Shown here one piece after another: positions 25,207-33,293 of a DNA stretch of 64,000 nt. A program made the translations under genes and the position numbers. Position 1 is the first letter of the stretch. Every line of letters starts with the position of its first letter. Below the pieces are notes generated by a model. That model ran no database searches. It saw only the letters and a program-made list of their open reading frames with translations, and was not told where the DNA came from. Source of the DNA: Ideonella_A sakaiensis_A (GTDB taxonomy: Bacteria > Pseudomonadota > Gammaproteobacteria > Burkholderiales > Burkholderiaceae_C); contig NZ_CP182947.1 in the NCBI RefSeq assembly GCF_048320135.1, positions 4,278,001 to 4,342,000 on the forward strand. Reading direction: 5' to 3'.

Positions 25207-26363
25207 GCGGCACACTGCAGCGGGTCCGGCAAGCCTGGCGGAGCAGTGTCGCGGCGCTGCTGATCGCGATCGCGGCGTCGCCAGCGCTGGCTCACAAACC
25301 GTCCGACAGCTACCTGTCGCTGCAGGTCGGAGCCGACGGCCTGTCCGGCCGCTGGGATATCGCGCTGCGCGACCTCGACCATGCAATCGGCCTCGATGCC
25401 GACGGCAATGGCGAGATCACCTGGGGTGAACTGCGCCAGCGCCACCAGGCGATTGCCGCCCATGCACTGGCCCGGCTGGCGATTGCTGCCGACGGGCAAG
25501 CCTGCGCGATATCGGCTGGCGAACAGCTGGTCGACGACCACAGCGACGGCGCCTATACCGTGGTGCCACTGCAGATCGACTGCCCGGTTGCCGCACCCCG
25601 GCAGCTGTCGATCGACTACCGGCTGTTTGCCGAACTCGACCCGCAGCACCGCGGCCTGCTCAGGCTCGATGTCGGCGACGTCTCGCGCAGCGCGATCTTT
25701 TCGCCGCAGGCGGCCAGCCAGCAGTTCGAACTCGCCGACCAGGGGCGGATCGCGCAGTTCCTGACGTTTGTTGGCGACGGCGTCTGGCACATCTGGATCG
25801 GCTTCGACCACATCCTGTTTCTGTTGTCGCTGCTGCTGCCGGCGGTGCTGCTGTGGCAGGGCGGGCGCTGGCAGCCGGTGGACCGGCTGCGCCCGGCGGC
25901 GATCGACGTCGTGAAGATCGTCACCGCCTTCACCGCCGCCCATTCGATCACGCTGTCGCTGGCGACGCTCGGCGTCGTCGTGCTGCCGTCGCGCTGGGTC
26001 GAGGCGGTGATTGCGGCGTCGGTCGTGCTGGCGGCGCTGAACAATGTCTGGCCGCTGGTGCAGCGGCGGCGCTGGCTGGTCGCCTTCATCTTCGGCCTGA
26101 TCCACGGCTTCGGTTTTGCCAGCGTGCTGGCCGACCTCGGCCTGCCGCAGGCAAGCCTGCTGCTGGCGCTGGTCGGCTTCAATGTCGGCGTCGAGCTCGG
26201 CCAGCTGGCGATCGTCGTGCTGTTTCTGCCGCTCGCCTACTGGCTGCGCGGCACAGGCTTTTATCGCCGCGGCGTGCTGGTCGGCGGTTCGTTGCTGATC
26301 GCGCTGCTGGCCGCGGCCTGGTTCGCCGAGCGCGCGTTCAGGCTCGAACTGCTGCCGTTCTGA
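25203..26363 (+). CDS. HupE/UreJ-like membrane protein with an EF-hand-like loop
   Basis: A 386-residue protein beginning at a GTG that overlaps the TPR stop. A signal peptide ends at ALA-HKPSD (residue 30). The periplasmic domain contains a textbook 12-residue EF-hand loop, DADGNGEITWGE (residues 65-76). The C-terminal 190 residues hold about six membrane helices, including GDGVWHIWIGFDHILFLLSL and FGLIHGFGFASVLADLGLP with conserved His and Asp typical of HupE/UreJ family metal permeases. It may sense or move divalent cations; calcium binding is inferred from the loop alone. Confidence 0.82.
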   Translation: MSGTLQRVRQAWRSSVAALLIAIAASPALAHKPSDSYLSLQVGADGLSGRWDIALRDLDHAIGLDADGNGEITWGELRQRHQAIAAHALARLAIAADGQACAISAGEQLVDDHSDGAYTVVPLQIDCPVAAPRQLSIDYRLFAELDPQHRGLLRLDVGDVSRSAIFSPQAASQQFELADQGRIAQFLTFVGDGVWHIWIGFDHILFLLSLLLPAVLLWQGGRWQPVDRLRPAAIDVVKIVTAFTAAHSITLSLATLGVVVLPSRWVEAVIAASVVLAALNNVWPLVQRRRWLVAFIFGLIHGFGFASVLADLGLPQASLLLALVGFNVGVELGQLAIVVLFLPLAYWLRGTGFYRRGVLVGGSLLIALLAAAWFAERAFRLELLPF

Positions 26364-26485
26364 GCCCGCGCCTCATCCGGATTGCCGATGCCGGGGCGAT
26401 TTCCGACATCGAGGGCGTCTGGCGCCACTTATCATGCTGCGACCGTGCCGCGGACGCGGACGCAAAAAACTGCCGGAGCCCACCG

Positions 26486-26749
26486 ATGGAATTGCCCAAT
26501 CACACACTCCCTGATCTGTTCGAGCAGCTCGGTCTGCCGTCGGATGCCGCGTCGATCGAGGCCTTTGTTGCCAGTCATCGCCCGCTGCCCGACGGCATGG
26601 CGCTGGCCGATGCGCCGTTCTGGAATCAGTCGCAGGCGCAATTCCTGCGCGAAGAAATCCGTGAGGATGCGGACTGGGCCGAAGTCGTCGATACGCTGTC
26701 GGCGCTGTTGAACCACCAGCCGTCAGACGAACTGCGCGGATCACGCTGA
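26486..26749 (+). CDS. DUF2789 family protein
   Basis: An 87-residue acidic protein beginning MELPNHTLPDLFEQLGLPSD and containing HRPLPDGMALADAPFWNQSQ and FLREEIREDADW, which I recognise as the DUF2789 pattern. Function unknown. The ATG at 26486 is preceded by CCGGAGCC. It stands alone after a 122-bp gap from the HupE-like gene. Confidence 0.83.
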   Translation: MELPNHTLPDLFEQLGLPSDAASIEAFVASHRPLPDGMALADAPFWNQSQAQFLREEIREDADWAEVVDTLSALLNHQPSDELRGSR

Positions 26750-26828
26750 TCGAACGGCCCGCTGCGGAGCCTCGCGCATGCCGTTTGCCGCGCATGTGGC
26801 CGCAGCGGTCGCCGCCACGGTGCGCTGG

Positions 26829-27032
26829 TCAATGGGAGAGTGCAGTCAGCCCTGGCTCCGGCTCCGCCGGTGCATCGCGCCATTCGATCGGGTCGGCGAA
26901 ATCGATTGCGCAGCCCGAGCAGCGGTAGGTGCCGCTGTAGCCCATCGCACCGTCCGGGCCGCGGTGCAGCAGACGCTGGTAGCTGGCAGCACCGCACAGG
27001 CGGCAGCGGTAGGGGCGGTGGGTGCTCGACAT
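26829..27032 (-). CDS. Small zinc-ribbon protein
   Basis: A 67-residue protein with two CxxC pairs: YRCRLCGAASYQ at residues 8-19 and YRCSGCAIDFADP further on, a likely zinc ribbon. The tail is Pro/Glu-rich. The frame continues upstream on the minus strand across the cyclase gene, but the coding look begins at the Met at 27032 (MSSTHRPYRC). The position between DUF2789 and the divergent cyclase leaves 60 bp for a shared promoter region. Function unknown; similar small ribbons are common but rarely studied. Confidence 0.7.
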   Translation of the reverse strand: MSSTHRPYRCRLCGAASYQRLLHRGPDGAMGYSGTYRCSGCAIDFADPIEWRDAPAEPEPGLTALSH

Positions 27033-27092
27033 GCCGCTACTGTACATCCAGCCAGTTGCATCGGCCGCTTCGGCTGGTTGGCCGCAGCCGGC

Positions 27093-30000
27093 ATGTGGCT
27101 CGCAGTGTCCTTGGCGATCTGGCTGATGCTGTCCGTTGCCTTGACCGCATCTGCCGCAGAAGTCGAACCGGCGGCGATGAGGCCGATGGACGAGCCGCGG
27201 CTGGAACGGATCGGCCAGCGCATGATCCCGCGCGATGTCGTCGCCAGCCTGGCGCAGGACAAGGCCGGCTTCATCTGGATCGGCACCGGTGACGGTCTGG
27301 TCCGCTATGACGGACACAACTTCCGGCCGCTGCTGCGCGAGAGCACGAATCCGGCGGCGCGCAACCTCGGCTGGGTACAGGCGATGCTGCCGGCGCGCGA
27401 CGGTCGGCTGTGGATAGGCACCGAGTCGCTTGGCCTCGGCGTGCACGACCCGGTCACCGGCCGGGTCGAGGTTCATCGGCCGCCCGAATCGGTGGCGGAC
27501 GGACAGGCTGCACCGACCATCCTGGCGCTCGCCGAAGACCACGATGGCTTCATCTGGGCCGGCGGCGCCGGCTGGCTCGCCCGCTTCGAACCCGCCAGCG
27601 CCCGTTTCGAGCATTTCAGCGGCCGGGTCGCCGGTCTTCCGGACGATCGGATCAGCAGCCTGCTGGTCGACCGCGAGGGCAGCTTGTGGGTCGGTACCTG
27701 GGCCGGGCTCGCCAGGCTGCGTCGCGGCGCGAGCGAGTTCGAGCCGACGCGCTGGCCGGCGAGCCAGCCGCGACCGGGTGGCAGTGCGGTCGTCAGCGCG
27801 CTGCTGCAGGCCTCGGACGGCCGGATCTGGTTCGGCACCCAGCAGGGTGAGATCGGCGCGGTCGACCCGGCCCGCAATGCCGTCAGCTGGCTCGATTCCG
27901 GTGTCGATGCCGTTGCGCGGCGCGGTCAGGTCGCCAGTTTCGTCGAGGCGCCGGGTGGCCGGCTCTGGGTCGGCAGTTCGAGCGGAATCGACATCCACCG
28001 GCTTGCCGATGGCGCACGGCTGCGGCGGCTGCGCCATGACCCGCGCAATCCGGCCGGGCTCGCGGCCAACCATGTTCGCACGATGATCGTCGACCACGCC
28101 GGTTTTATCTGGATCGGCGGCTTCGGGCTCGGGCTGCAGCGGCACAACCCGACCAACCGCAGCATCCTGGTGCGCGGCCCGGATCTGCATCCGCCGGTGC
28201 GCCTGCAGCAGGCGGACATCCGTGGGCTGCTGCAGCTCGACAATGGCGAACTGCTGGCCTCGACGCCGGAGCAGGGGGTGCTGGTGATGGATGCCGGTTT
28301 GCGCGTCACTGGCGCCTTCGACCCGGACAATCCGATGCTGAGTCCATCGGCGCCGGATGCTGCTGCCGTGCCCGAGCGCATCACCGCGATGACCCAAGCC
28401 CCTGACGGCTCGGTCTGGTTTGCCGGCGATTCGCGGCTGCTGCAGTATTCGCGCACACGCGGGCTGCTGCGCACGCTGCGCCATGACGCCGGCATCACCC
28501 ACTGGCTGCATGCCGACTCCGGCGGCAATCTCTGGCTCGCCACCCAGGACGGACTGCACCGCTTGCTGGCCGGACAGGAACGGTTCGAGCGGATCGCCCT
28601 TCACGGCGGCGCGCCGCTGAAGGGTGCGGTGTTCGTGCTGGCGCAGGCCGCCGACCAGACCTTGTGGGTCGGCGGCGCCACCGGCCTGTTCCGCATCAAG
28701 CCGGGCGAAAGGCAACTGCGCACGGTCAACGGCTCGGACGGCCAGGGTCTGGCCAATCCGACCGTGATCGGCCTGCTGATCGATCGCAACGGCAGCTTGT
28801 GGGTCGATACCGCTGTCACCGGCCTGCACCGCCTGCTCGGCTGGGATGGCCAGCATGCGGTCTTCGATCGCATCAGCGAGCGCCACGGCGTCACCAGCCG
28901 CCCGTTCGGTGCCAGCCTGCTGCAGGATCGCCGCGGTCGAATCTGGACCCACATGTATGTCTACGATCCCGTCGTCGACCGGCTCCACGAGCTGACCGAG
29001 GCCGATGGCGTCAGCATCGGCACCGGCTGGTTTCGCTCATACGAACGGATGACCAACGGCCGCTTCCTGTTCGGCGGCAGCAAGGGGCTGCTGGTCGTCG
29101 ACCCCGAATCCTTCGACGTCGCCGATGACCAGCCGCGCGTCGTCGTCACCGAATTCCGCATCAACGGCGAGCGCCAGCGGTCGGCATACCTCACCGACGG
29201 CGTGCGTCTCGGCGCCGACCAGCGCCGCTTCAGCGTCGAGTTTGCCGCCCTCGATTTCAGCGACTCGACCCGCAACCGGTATGCCTACCGGCTCGAAGGC
29301 TACGACGAGCGCTGGATCGACACGCTGAGCAATTTCCGGGTCGCCAGCTACGGCAACCTCGATCCGGGCGACTATGTGCTGCGCGTGCGCACGACCAATC
29401 GAAGCGGCATCTGGAGTCCGCACGAATTGGTGGTGCCGGTTCGGGTGCTGCCGGCCTGGTGGCAGCACTGGAGCCTTCGGCTTGCCGGCGTGCTGCTGCT
29501 GGGTCTCGCGATTTGGCTGCTGGTCCAGTGGCGCACGCGGCACCTGCGCCGGGCGCAGCTTCGGCTCGAGCGGATGGTCGCCGAGCGGACGATCGAGCTG
29601 CAGCACGTCGCCCATGCGCTGAAGAAGGAATCGGCAGCGCTCGAGGATGCCAGCCTGACCGATCCGCTGAGCGGCCTGCGCAACCGGCGCTTTTTCGGCA
29701 TCCATGTCGAGGCGGACACCGCGCTGGCGGTGCGCCGCTATGAAAACCATCTGCTGCACGGCAGCTGGCTGGCCGAGGATTCCGACCTGATCTTCTTCCT
29801 CGTCGACATCGACCATTTCAAGCAGATCAACGACAGCCATGGCCATGCCGCCGGCGATGCGGTGATCAAGCAGATGCGCGGCCGTTTGCAGACGGTTTTT
29901 CGCGACAGCGATCACCTGATCCGCTGGGGCGGCGAGGAATTTCTGATCCTCGCCCGTGATGCGGCGCGAGCCAGCGCCGCGCAACTCGCCGAGCGGGTCG

Positions 30001-30332
30001 TTGCGGCAATTGCAGAGCCATTTGTACTCGACGACGGGGTCCGCGTGCAGCGAACCTGTTCGGTCGGCTTCTGCTGCTTCCCGCTGGCGCCGAAATTTGC
30101 CCGCGCGGTCGACTGGAATTCAGCCGTCAATGCCGCCGATGCCGCACTGATGGCGGTCAAGTCGGCCGGTCGCAATGGCTGGCTCGGCCTGATCCAGGCG
30201 CGCGCCGACTCGGCCGAGGAACTGCAGCAATGGCTGCGCCGGCCTTTGGCGCAATGGTGGGCATCGGGCCAGCTCGACGTCGTTTTTTCCTCGACGCTCA
30301 GCGGCTGGGCCGACGCGCCGCGGCGGCGCTGA
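27093..30332 (+). CDS. Diguanylate cyclase with two-component-regulator-type propeller sensor
   Basis: A 1079-residue membrane sensor making cyclic di-GMP. After a signal-anchor (MWLAVSLAIWLMLSVALTAS) come repeated propeller motifs such as DKAGFIWIGTGDGLVRYDG, DREGSLWVGTWAGLARL and DRNGSLWVDTAVTGLHRL. Next is a Y_Y_Y-type beta domain (YDERWIDTLSNF...PGDYVLRVRT), one membrane helix (SLRLAGVLLLGLAIWLLVQW), a short coiled coil and a GGDEF domain. The active-site motif is GGEEF at residues 946-950, and the inhibitory-site RDSD lies five residues before it, so product inhibition is expected. The start at 27093 is chosen because the frame upstream overlaps the divergent zinc-ribbon gene. Confidence 0.87.
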   Translation: MWLAVSLAIWLMLSVALTASAAEVEPAAMRPMDEPRLERIGQRMIPRDVVASLAQDKAGFIWIGTGDGLVRYDGHNFRPLLRESTNPAARNLGWVQAMLPARDGRLWIGTESLGLGVHDPVTGRVEVHRPPESVADGQAAPTILALAEDHDGFIWAGGAGWLARFEPASARFEHFSGRVAGLPDDRISSLLVDREGSLWVGTWAGLARLRRGASEFEPTRWPASQPRPGGSAVVSALLQASDGRIWFGTQQGEIGAVDPARNAVSWLDSGVDAVARRGQVASFVEAPGGRLWVGSSSGIDIHRLADGARLRRLRHDPRNPAGLAANHVRTMIVDHAGFIWIGGFGLGLQRHNPTNRSILVRGPDLHPPVRLQQADIRGLLQLDNGELLASTPEQGVLVMDAGLRVTGAFDPDNPMLSPSAPDAAAVPERITAMTQAPDGSVWFAGDSRLLQYSRTRGLLRTLRHDAGITHWLHADSGGNLWLATQDGLHRLLAGQERFERIALHGGAPLKGAVFVLAQAADQTLWVGGATGLFRIKPGERQLRTVNGSDGQGLANPTVIGLLIDRNGSLWVDTAVTGLHRLLGWDGQHAVFDRISERHGVTSRPFGASLLQDRRGRIWTHMYVYDPVVDRLHELTEADGVSIGTGWFRSYERMTNGRFLFGGSKGLLVVDPESFDVADDQPRVVVTEFRINGERQRSAYLTDGVRLGADQRRFSVEFAALDFSDSTRNRYAYRLEGYDERWIDTLSNFRVASYGNLDPGDYVLRVRTTNRSGIWSPHELVVPVRVLPAWWQHWSLRLAGVLLLGLAIWLLVQWRTRHLRRAQLRLERMVAERTIELQHVAHALKKESAALEDASLTDPLSGLRNRRFFGIHVEADTALAVRRYENHLLHGSWLAEDSDLIFFLVDIDHFKQINDSHGHAAGDAVIKQMRGRLQTVFRDSDHLIRWGGEEFLILARDAARASAAQLAERVVAAIAEPFVLDDGVRVQRTCSVGFCCFPLAPKFARAVDWNSAVNAADAALMAVKSAGRNGWLGLIQARADSAEELQQWLRRPLAQWWASGQLDVVFSSTLSGWADAPRRR

Positions 30333-30342
30333 GCACGGCCGA

Positions 30343-30903
30343 TCAGGCGCGCTCGGTCGCCTTGGCGTGGCGCCGGGCGGCCATTTCGCGGCTCATCTCG
30401 TTGCGGCCGTTGCCGGCGATGCGTTGCCGCGCCTGCGGATAGATCATCGACTCCTCGAGTGCGATGTGGTCGTGCGACAGGGCAGTGAACACCTCGGCGC
30501 CGCGGCGCAAGGTATCGAGTTCCCACCACGACTGTCCGCCGGCGATCGCATCGAGCTGCGGCGCCAGTTCGGCCCAGTCGGCTTCGAGCCAATGGTGGTC
30601 CTGCTGCAGCCGGTGGATGACGTCGACCAGTTCGGCGTCGTCACTCGCCTCCAGCGCCGGGAAGACATGGCGCTCCTCGTCTTCGTGGTGCTGGCGGCCG
30701 GTGGTCGAGAAAAAGTGGTGGATCTCGCGCGCCAGTTCGCGCGCGCCGTCATCGGCTTCGCGGTATTTTTCCAGCCGGGCAATCAGTGCCGACAGCTTGC
30801 CGAGCGTGAACAGCGTCTGCCGATGGCAGCTGTCGAGAACGTCGAAACCGTCGCTGGTCTGGATCGATTGCGTCGGGTCGAAGGGTTTGGTGGCCTGGTT
30901 CAT
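30343..30903 (-). CDS. Hemerythrin HHE-domain protein
   Basis: A 186-residue four-helix protein with His/Glu iron-ligand motifs: SCHRQTLFTL, HHFFSTTGRQHHEDEERHVFPAL, LQQDHHWLEADW and LSHDHIALEESMIYP. Such proteins bind a di-iron centre and respond to oxygen, nitric oxide or iron. The gene is convergent with the cyclase gene (10 bp apart) and lies 133 bp downstream of a class V aminotransferase gene on the same strand, a gap long enough for its own promoter. Confidence 0.87.
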   Translation of the reverse strand: MNQATKPFDPTQSIQTSDGFDVLDSCHRQTLFTLGKLSALIARLEKYREADDGARELAREIHHFFSTTGRQHHEDEERHVFPALEASDDAELVDVIHRLQQDHHWLEADWAELAPQLDAIAGGQSWWELDTLRRGAEVFTALSHDHIALEESMIYPQARQRIAGNGRNEMSREMAARRHAKATERA

Positions 30904-31036
30904 CGGAAAACTCCTGCCGGTGCCGGCCGCTCGCCCGCGGATGCGGACGGTCGGGGCTGCCGGACAGGTTCACCTTAGACTTGGCGCCGCGACCGCTTCT
31001 TGATCTGCGACAAAGAAGGCGTCTGATCGGACGCCG

Positions 31037-32233
31037 TCAGCGGCCGGCGGCGACGAACGCGTCAACCGCACGCGGCAGCGCTGCGCGTCCGATCGGCACG
31101 CCGCCGGCCTGCAGCGCGGCCTCGACCGCGCCGAGGCAGCCAAGAATGCCTGCCGCATTCTGGTCTCCGAGGTGGCCGATGCGAAATGCCTTGCCGGTCA
31201 GCGGCCCGAGGCCGCCGGCAAACGAGACGCCAAAACGGTCACGTGCGATTGCCCGCAGGCCGTCGATGTCGGTGCCTTCCGGCACCGTGATCGTCGTCAC
31301 CGATACCGACCGGCTGGCCGGCTCGCGGGCAAAAAAGCCGAGCGCGCCGGCCTCGGCCCAGGCTTCGACTGCCGCATGCACTGCCGCCGCATTGGCCCGG
31401 TGGCGTGCAAAAACGGCTTCCTCACCTTCCTCGCCGATCAGTTCGAGCGCGGCGGCCAACCCGGCGAGCAGCGAATGTGGCGGCGTGCCGCAGAATTTGC
31501 GGTAACTCAGCGGGCTTTCGCGCAGCCGCCAGTCCCAGTAGAAACGTGGCGCCGGATTCCGTTCGGCGAGCGCAGCGGCATGCCGGTTGACCGCGACGAT
31601 GCCGAGCCCGGGCGGCGTCATCAGCCCCTTCTGCGATGCGCTGAGCACGACATCGGCGCGCAGGCTGTCCATCTCGATCCGGACGCAGGCCAGCGATGCG
31701 ACCGCATCGACGACCAGCAAGGCCGGATGGCCGCTGCGGTCGATCACGTCACGCAGTGCAACAAGGTCGCTGGTGATGCCGCTGGCGGTATCGGTATGGA
31801 CGACAAAAACCGCTGCGATCCGCTGCCCGGTGTCGTCGCGCAGCGCCTGCGCCACCGCATCGGCATCGATCGGAAAGCCGGGCCGCCACGGCGTGCGGAC
31901 GACGCGTCGGCCGAGGGCTTCGGTCTGCACCGCCCAGGATTCGGAAAAGTGCCCGGTGCCCGGGATCAGCACCGCGGCATCGGGCGCCAGCAGGTTCTCG
32001 ACCACGGCTTCCCAGGCGCCGTGGCCGTTTGCGGCATAGAGGTAGATGCCGGCATCGGGTGCATGCAGCAATTTGCGCAGACCCTGTTCGCACTCGGCGA
32101 TGCAGGCATCGACCCGCGGGTCGGCAAGGTCCATCGGCTGGCGTGCCATCGCGGCAATCACCTCGTCTGGAACCGGTGTCGGGCCTGGCGAGTGCAACAG
32201 GCGCCGGCCGGGGATGCGTCGGGAACTGGACAT
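31037..32233 (-). CDS. Class V aminotransferase (alanine-glyoxylate type), second copy
   Basis: A 398-residue PLP enzyme homologous to the one encoded at 20499. Shared features are LHSPGPTPVPDEVI, YAANGHGAWEAVVENLL, LLVVDAVASLACV and the PLP Lys in SASQKGLMTPPG. The DHR motif of the first copy (IDHRGPEF) is replaced by MDLADPRV, so substrate binding is likely different. No catabolic neighbours. Start at 32233 (MSSSRRIPG) chosen from family alignment; the frame upstream lacks similarity. The gene is divergent from an HTH gene. Confidence 0.83.
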   Translation of the reverse strand: MSSSRRIPGRRLLHSPGPTPVPDEVIAAMARQPMDLADPRVDACIAECEQGLRKLLHAPDAGIYLYAANGHGAWEAVVENLLAPDAAVLIPGTGHFSESWAVQTEALGRRVVRTPWRPGFPIDADAVAQALRDDTGQRIAAVFVVHTDTASGITSDLVALRDVIDRSGHPALLVVDAVASLACVRIEMDSLRADVVLSASQKGLMTPPGLGIVAVNRHAAALAERNPAPRFYWDWRLRESPLSYRKFCGTPPHSLLAGLAAALELIGEEGEEAVFARHRANAAAVHAAVEAWAEAGALGFFAREPASRSVSVTTITVPEGTDIDGLRAIARDRFGVSFAGGLGPLTGKAFRIGHLGDQNAAGILGCLGAVEAALQAGGVPIGRAALPRAVDAFVAAGR

Positions 32234-32370
32234 TCGAGGAGGGGCCGTTGCGGCCGGAAGTCGAGCTTGCCTGATGCTACGGCAATGCCGGCCAAAGCAT
32301 GCCGGACGCCTGTCTTGCCGGCCCCGCGGTGCGGCCACGTACACTCGTCCGCCACGCGAAGGAGCCCACG

Positions 32371-33075
32371 ATGCCCACCAGCAAGACGGCGGCCCGCTCG
32401 AAGGCCGAGGCAAAACCCCGAGCACGCAAGCCGACGACGCGCAGCGGCAAGGCTGCCGCTTCAGTCACCGAATCGGTGCTGCCGGAGACGACCGCGTCGG
32501 TGATGCGGGTGGCCCGCGAACTGCGCCGCTGGAGCGACCATGTGCTCGGCATCGCCGGCAGTGCGACCGAACTGTCGCTGAATCTGGCCAAGGCCGGTGC
32601 CCGCCGGCCGTCGCAGCAGGCAGCGATCGCGAAGGCCGGCTCATTGCTGCGCCAGGCCCGGGAGACCGCCGGCATGACGACCAAGGAGGTCGGCAAGGCG
32701 ATCGACATCAAGGACATCTCGCTGCTCGAGCAGGCCGAGGTCGGCCGTGTCGTCTTGCCATTCGAGGTGATCCTGCGGCTCGCTGCGGTGCTCGGCCGCC
32801 ATGACCCGCTGACCTTCGCGATGAAGCTGGCGCGCTCCTACAACCCGACGTTGTGGAAGGGGCTGGAAGACCTCGGCATCGGCCGGCTGGTCGTGCAGGC
32901 CGGCCGCGAGCGGGAACTGGCGAACATCTACCGCTCCAACGATGCCGCCCGCCGGCTGTCCGATGCCGATTTTGCGGCGGTGCTGGCCTTCGTGAAGACC
33001 GGCTTCGATGCGGCGGTGCAGTTCAGATCCGCTTCGCCGCCGCGCAGCGGCCGCGCCGGGGACGATGCGCAATAG
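32371..33075 (+). CDS. HTH (XRE-like) DNA-binding protein
   Basis: A 234-residue protein with a basic, Ala-rich N-terminal 40 residues, then a helix-turn-helix core GSLLRQARETAGMTTKEVGK...ISLLEQAEVGRVVLPFEVILRLAAVLG near residues 90-150. The C-terminal part contains LARSYNPTLWKGLEDLGIG and ends in a short disordered tail. A GAAGGAG precedes the ATG. It is divergent from the second aminotransferase gene and 218 bp upstream of the hybrid kinase, so it could regulate either; neither is shown. Confidence 0.78.
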   Translation: MPTSKTAARSKAEAKPRARKPTTRSGKAAASVTESVLPETTASVMRVARELRRWSDHVLGIAGSATELSLNLAKAGARRPSQQAAIAKAGSLLRQARETAGMTTKEVGKAIDIKDISLLEQAEVGRVVLPFEVILRLAAVLGRHDPLTFAMKLARSYNPTLWKGLEDLGIGRLVVQAGRERELANIYRSNDAARRLSDADFAAVLAFVKTGFDAAVQFRSASPPRSGRAGDDAQ

Positions 33076-33293
33076 CTGCCGGGCGCGCCGAGGAACACGG
33101 CAGCCTGCGCTGGTCGAATGGTGACGAAATGTATGTGCGGCGTCGCGCTGCTGCGACGCGGCGGGCGCAATCAGCCGCGCTGGCGGCGAGAATCGTCGCC
33201 GATGTGCTGGCAGTTCGAACATCCCTTTCTTTCGCCCGGGCCGGGGCAAGCCTTCCGTGCTGATTGCGGTTGCGGCCGGCGGGAGCGCTGCTG

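Noticed and set aside
30990..31015. FNR/ANR-like box TTGATCTGCGACAA before the hemerythrin gene
   Set aside because: The left half matches TTGAT, but the right half is GACAA instead of ATCAA; too weak to call.
33076..33293. 218-bp gap between the HTH and hybrid-kinase genes
   Set aside because: Checked for tRNA, small genes, repeats and terminators; nothing supportable apart from the GGGAG before the kinase start.
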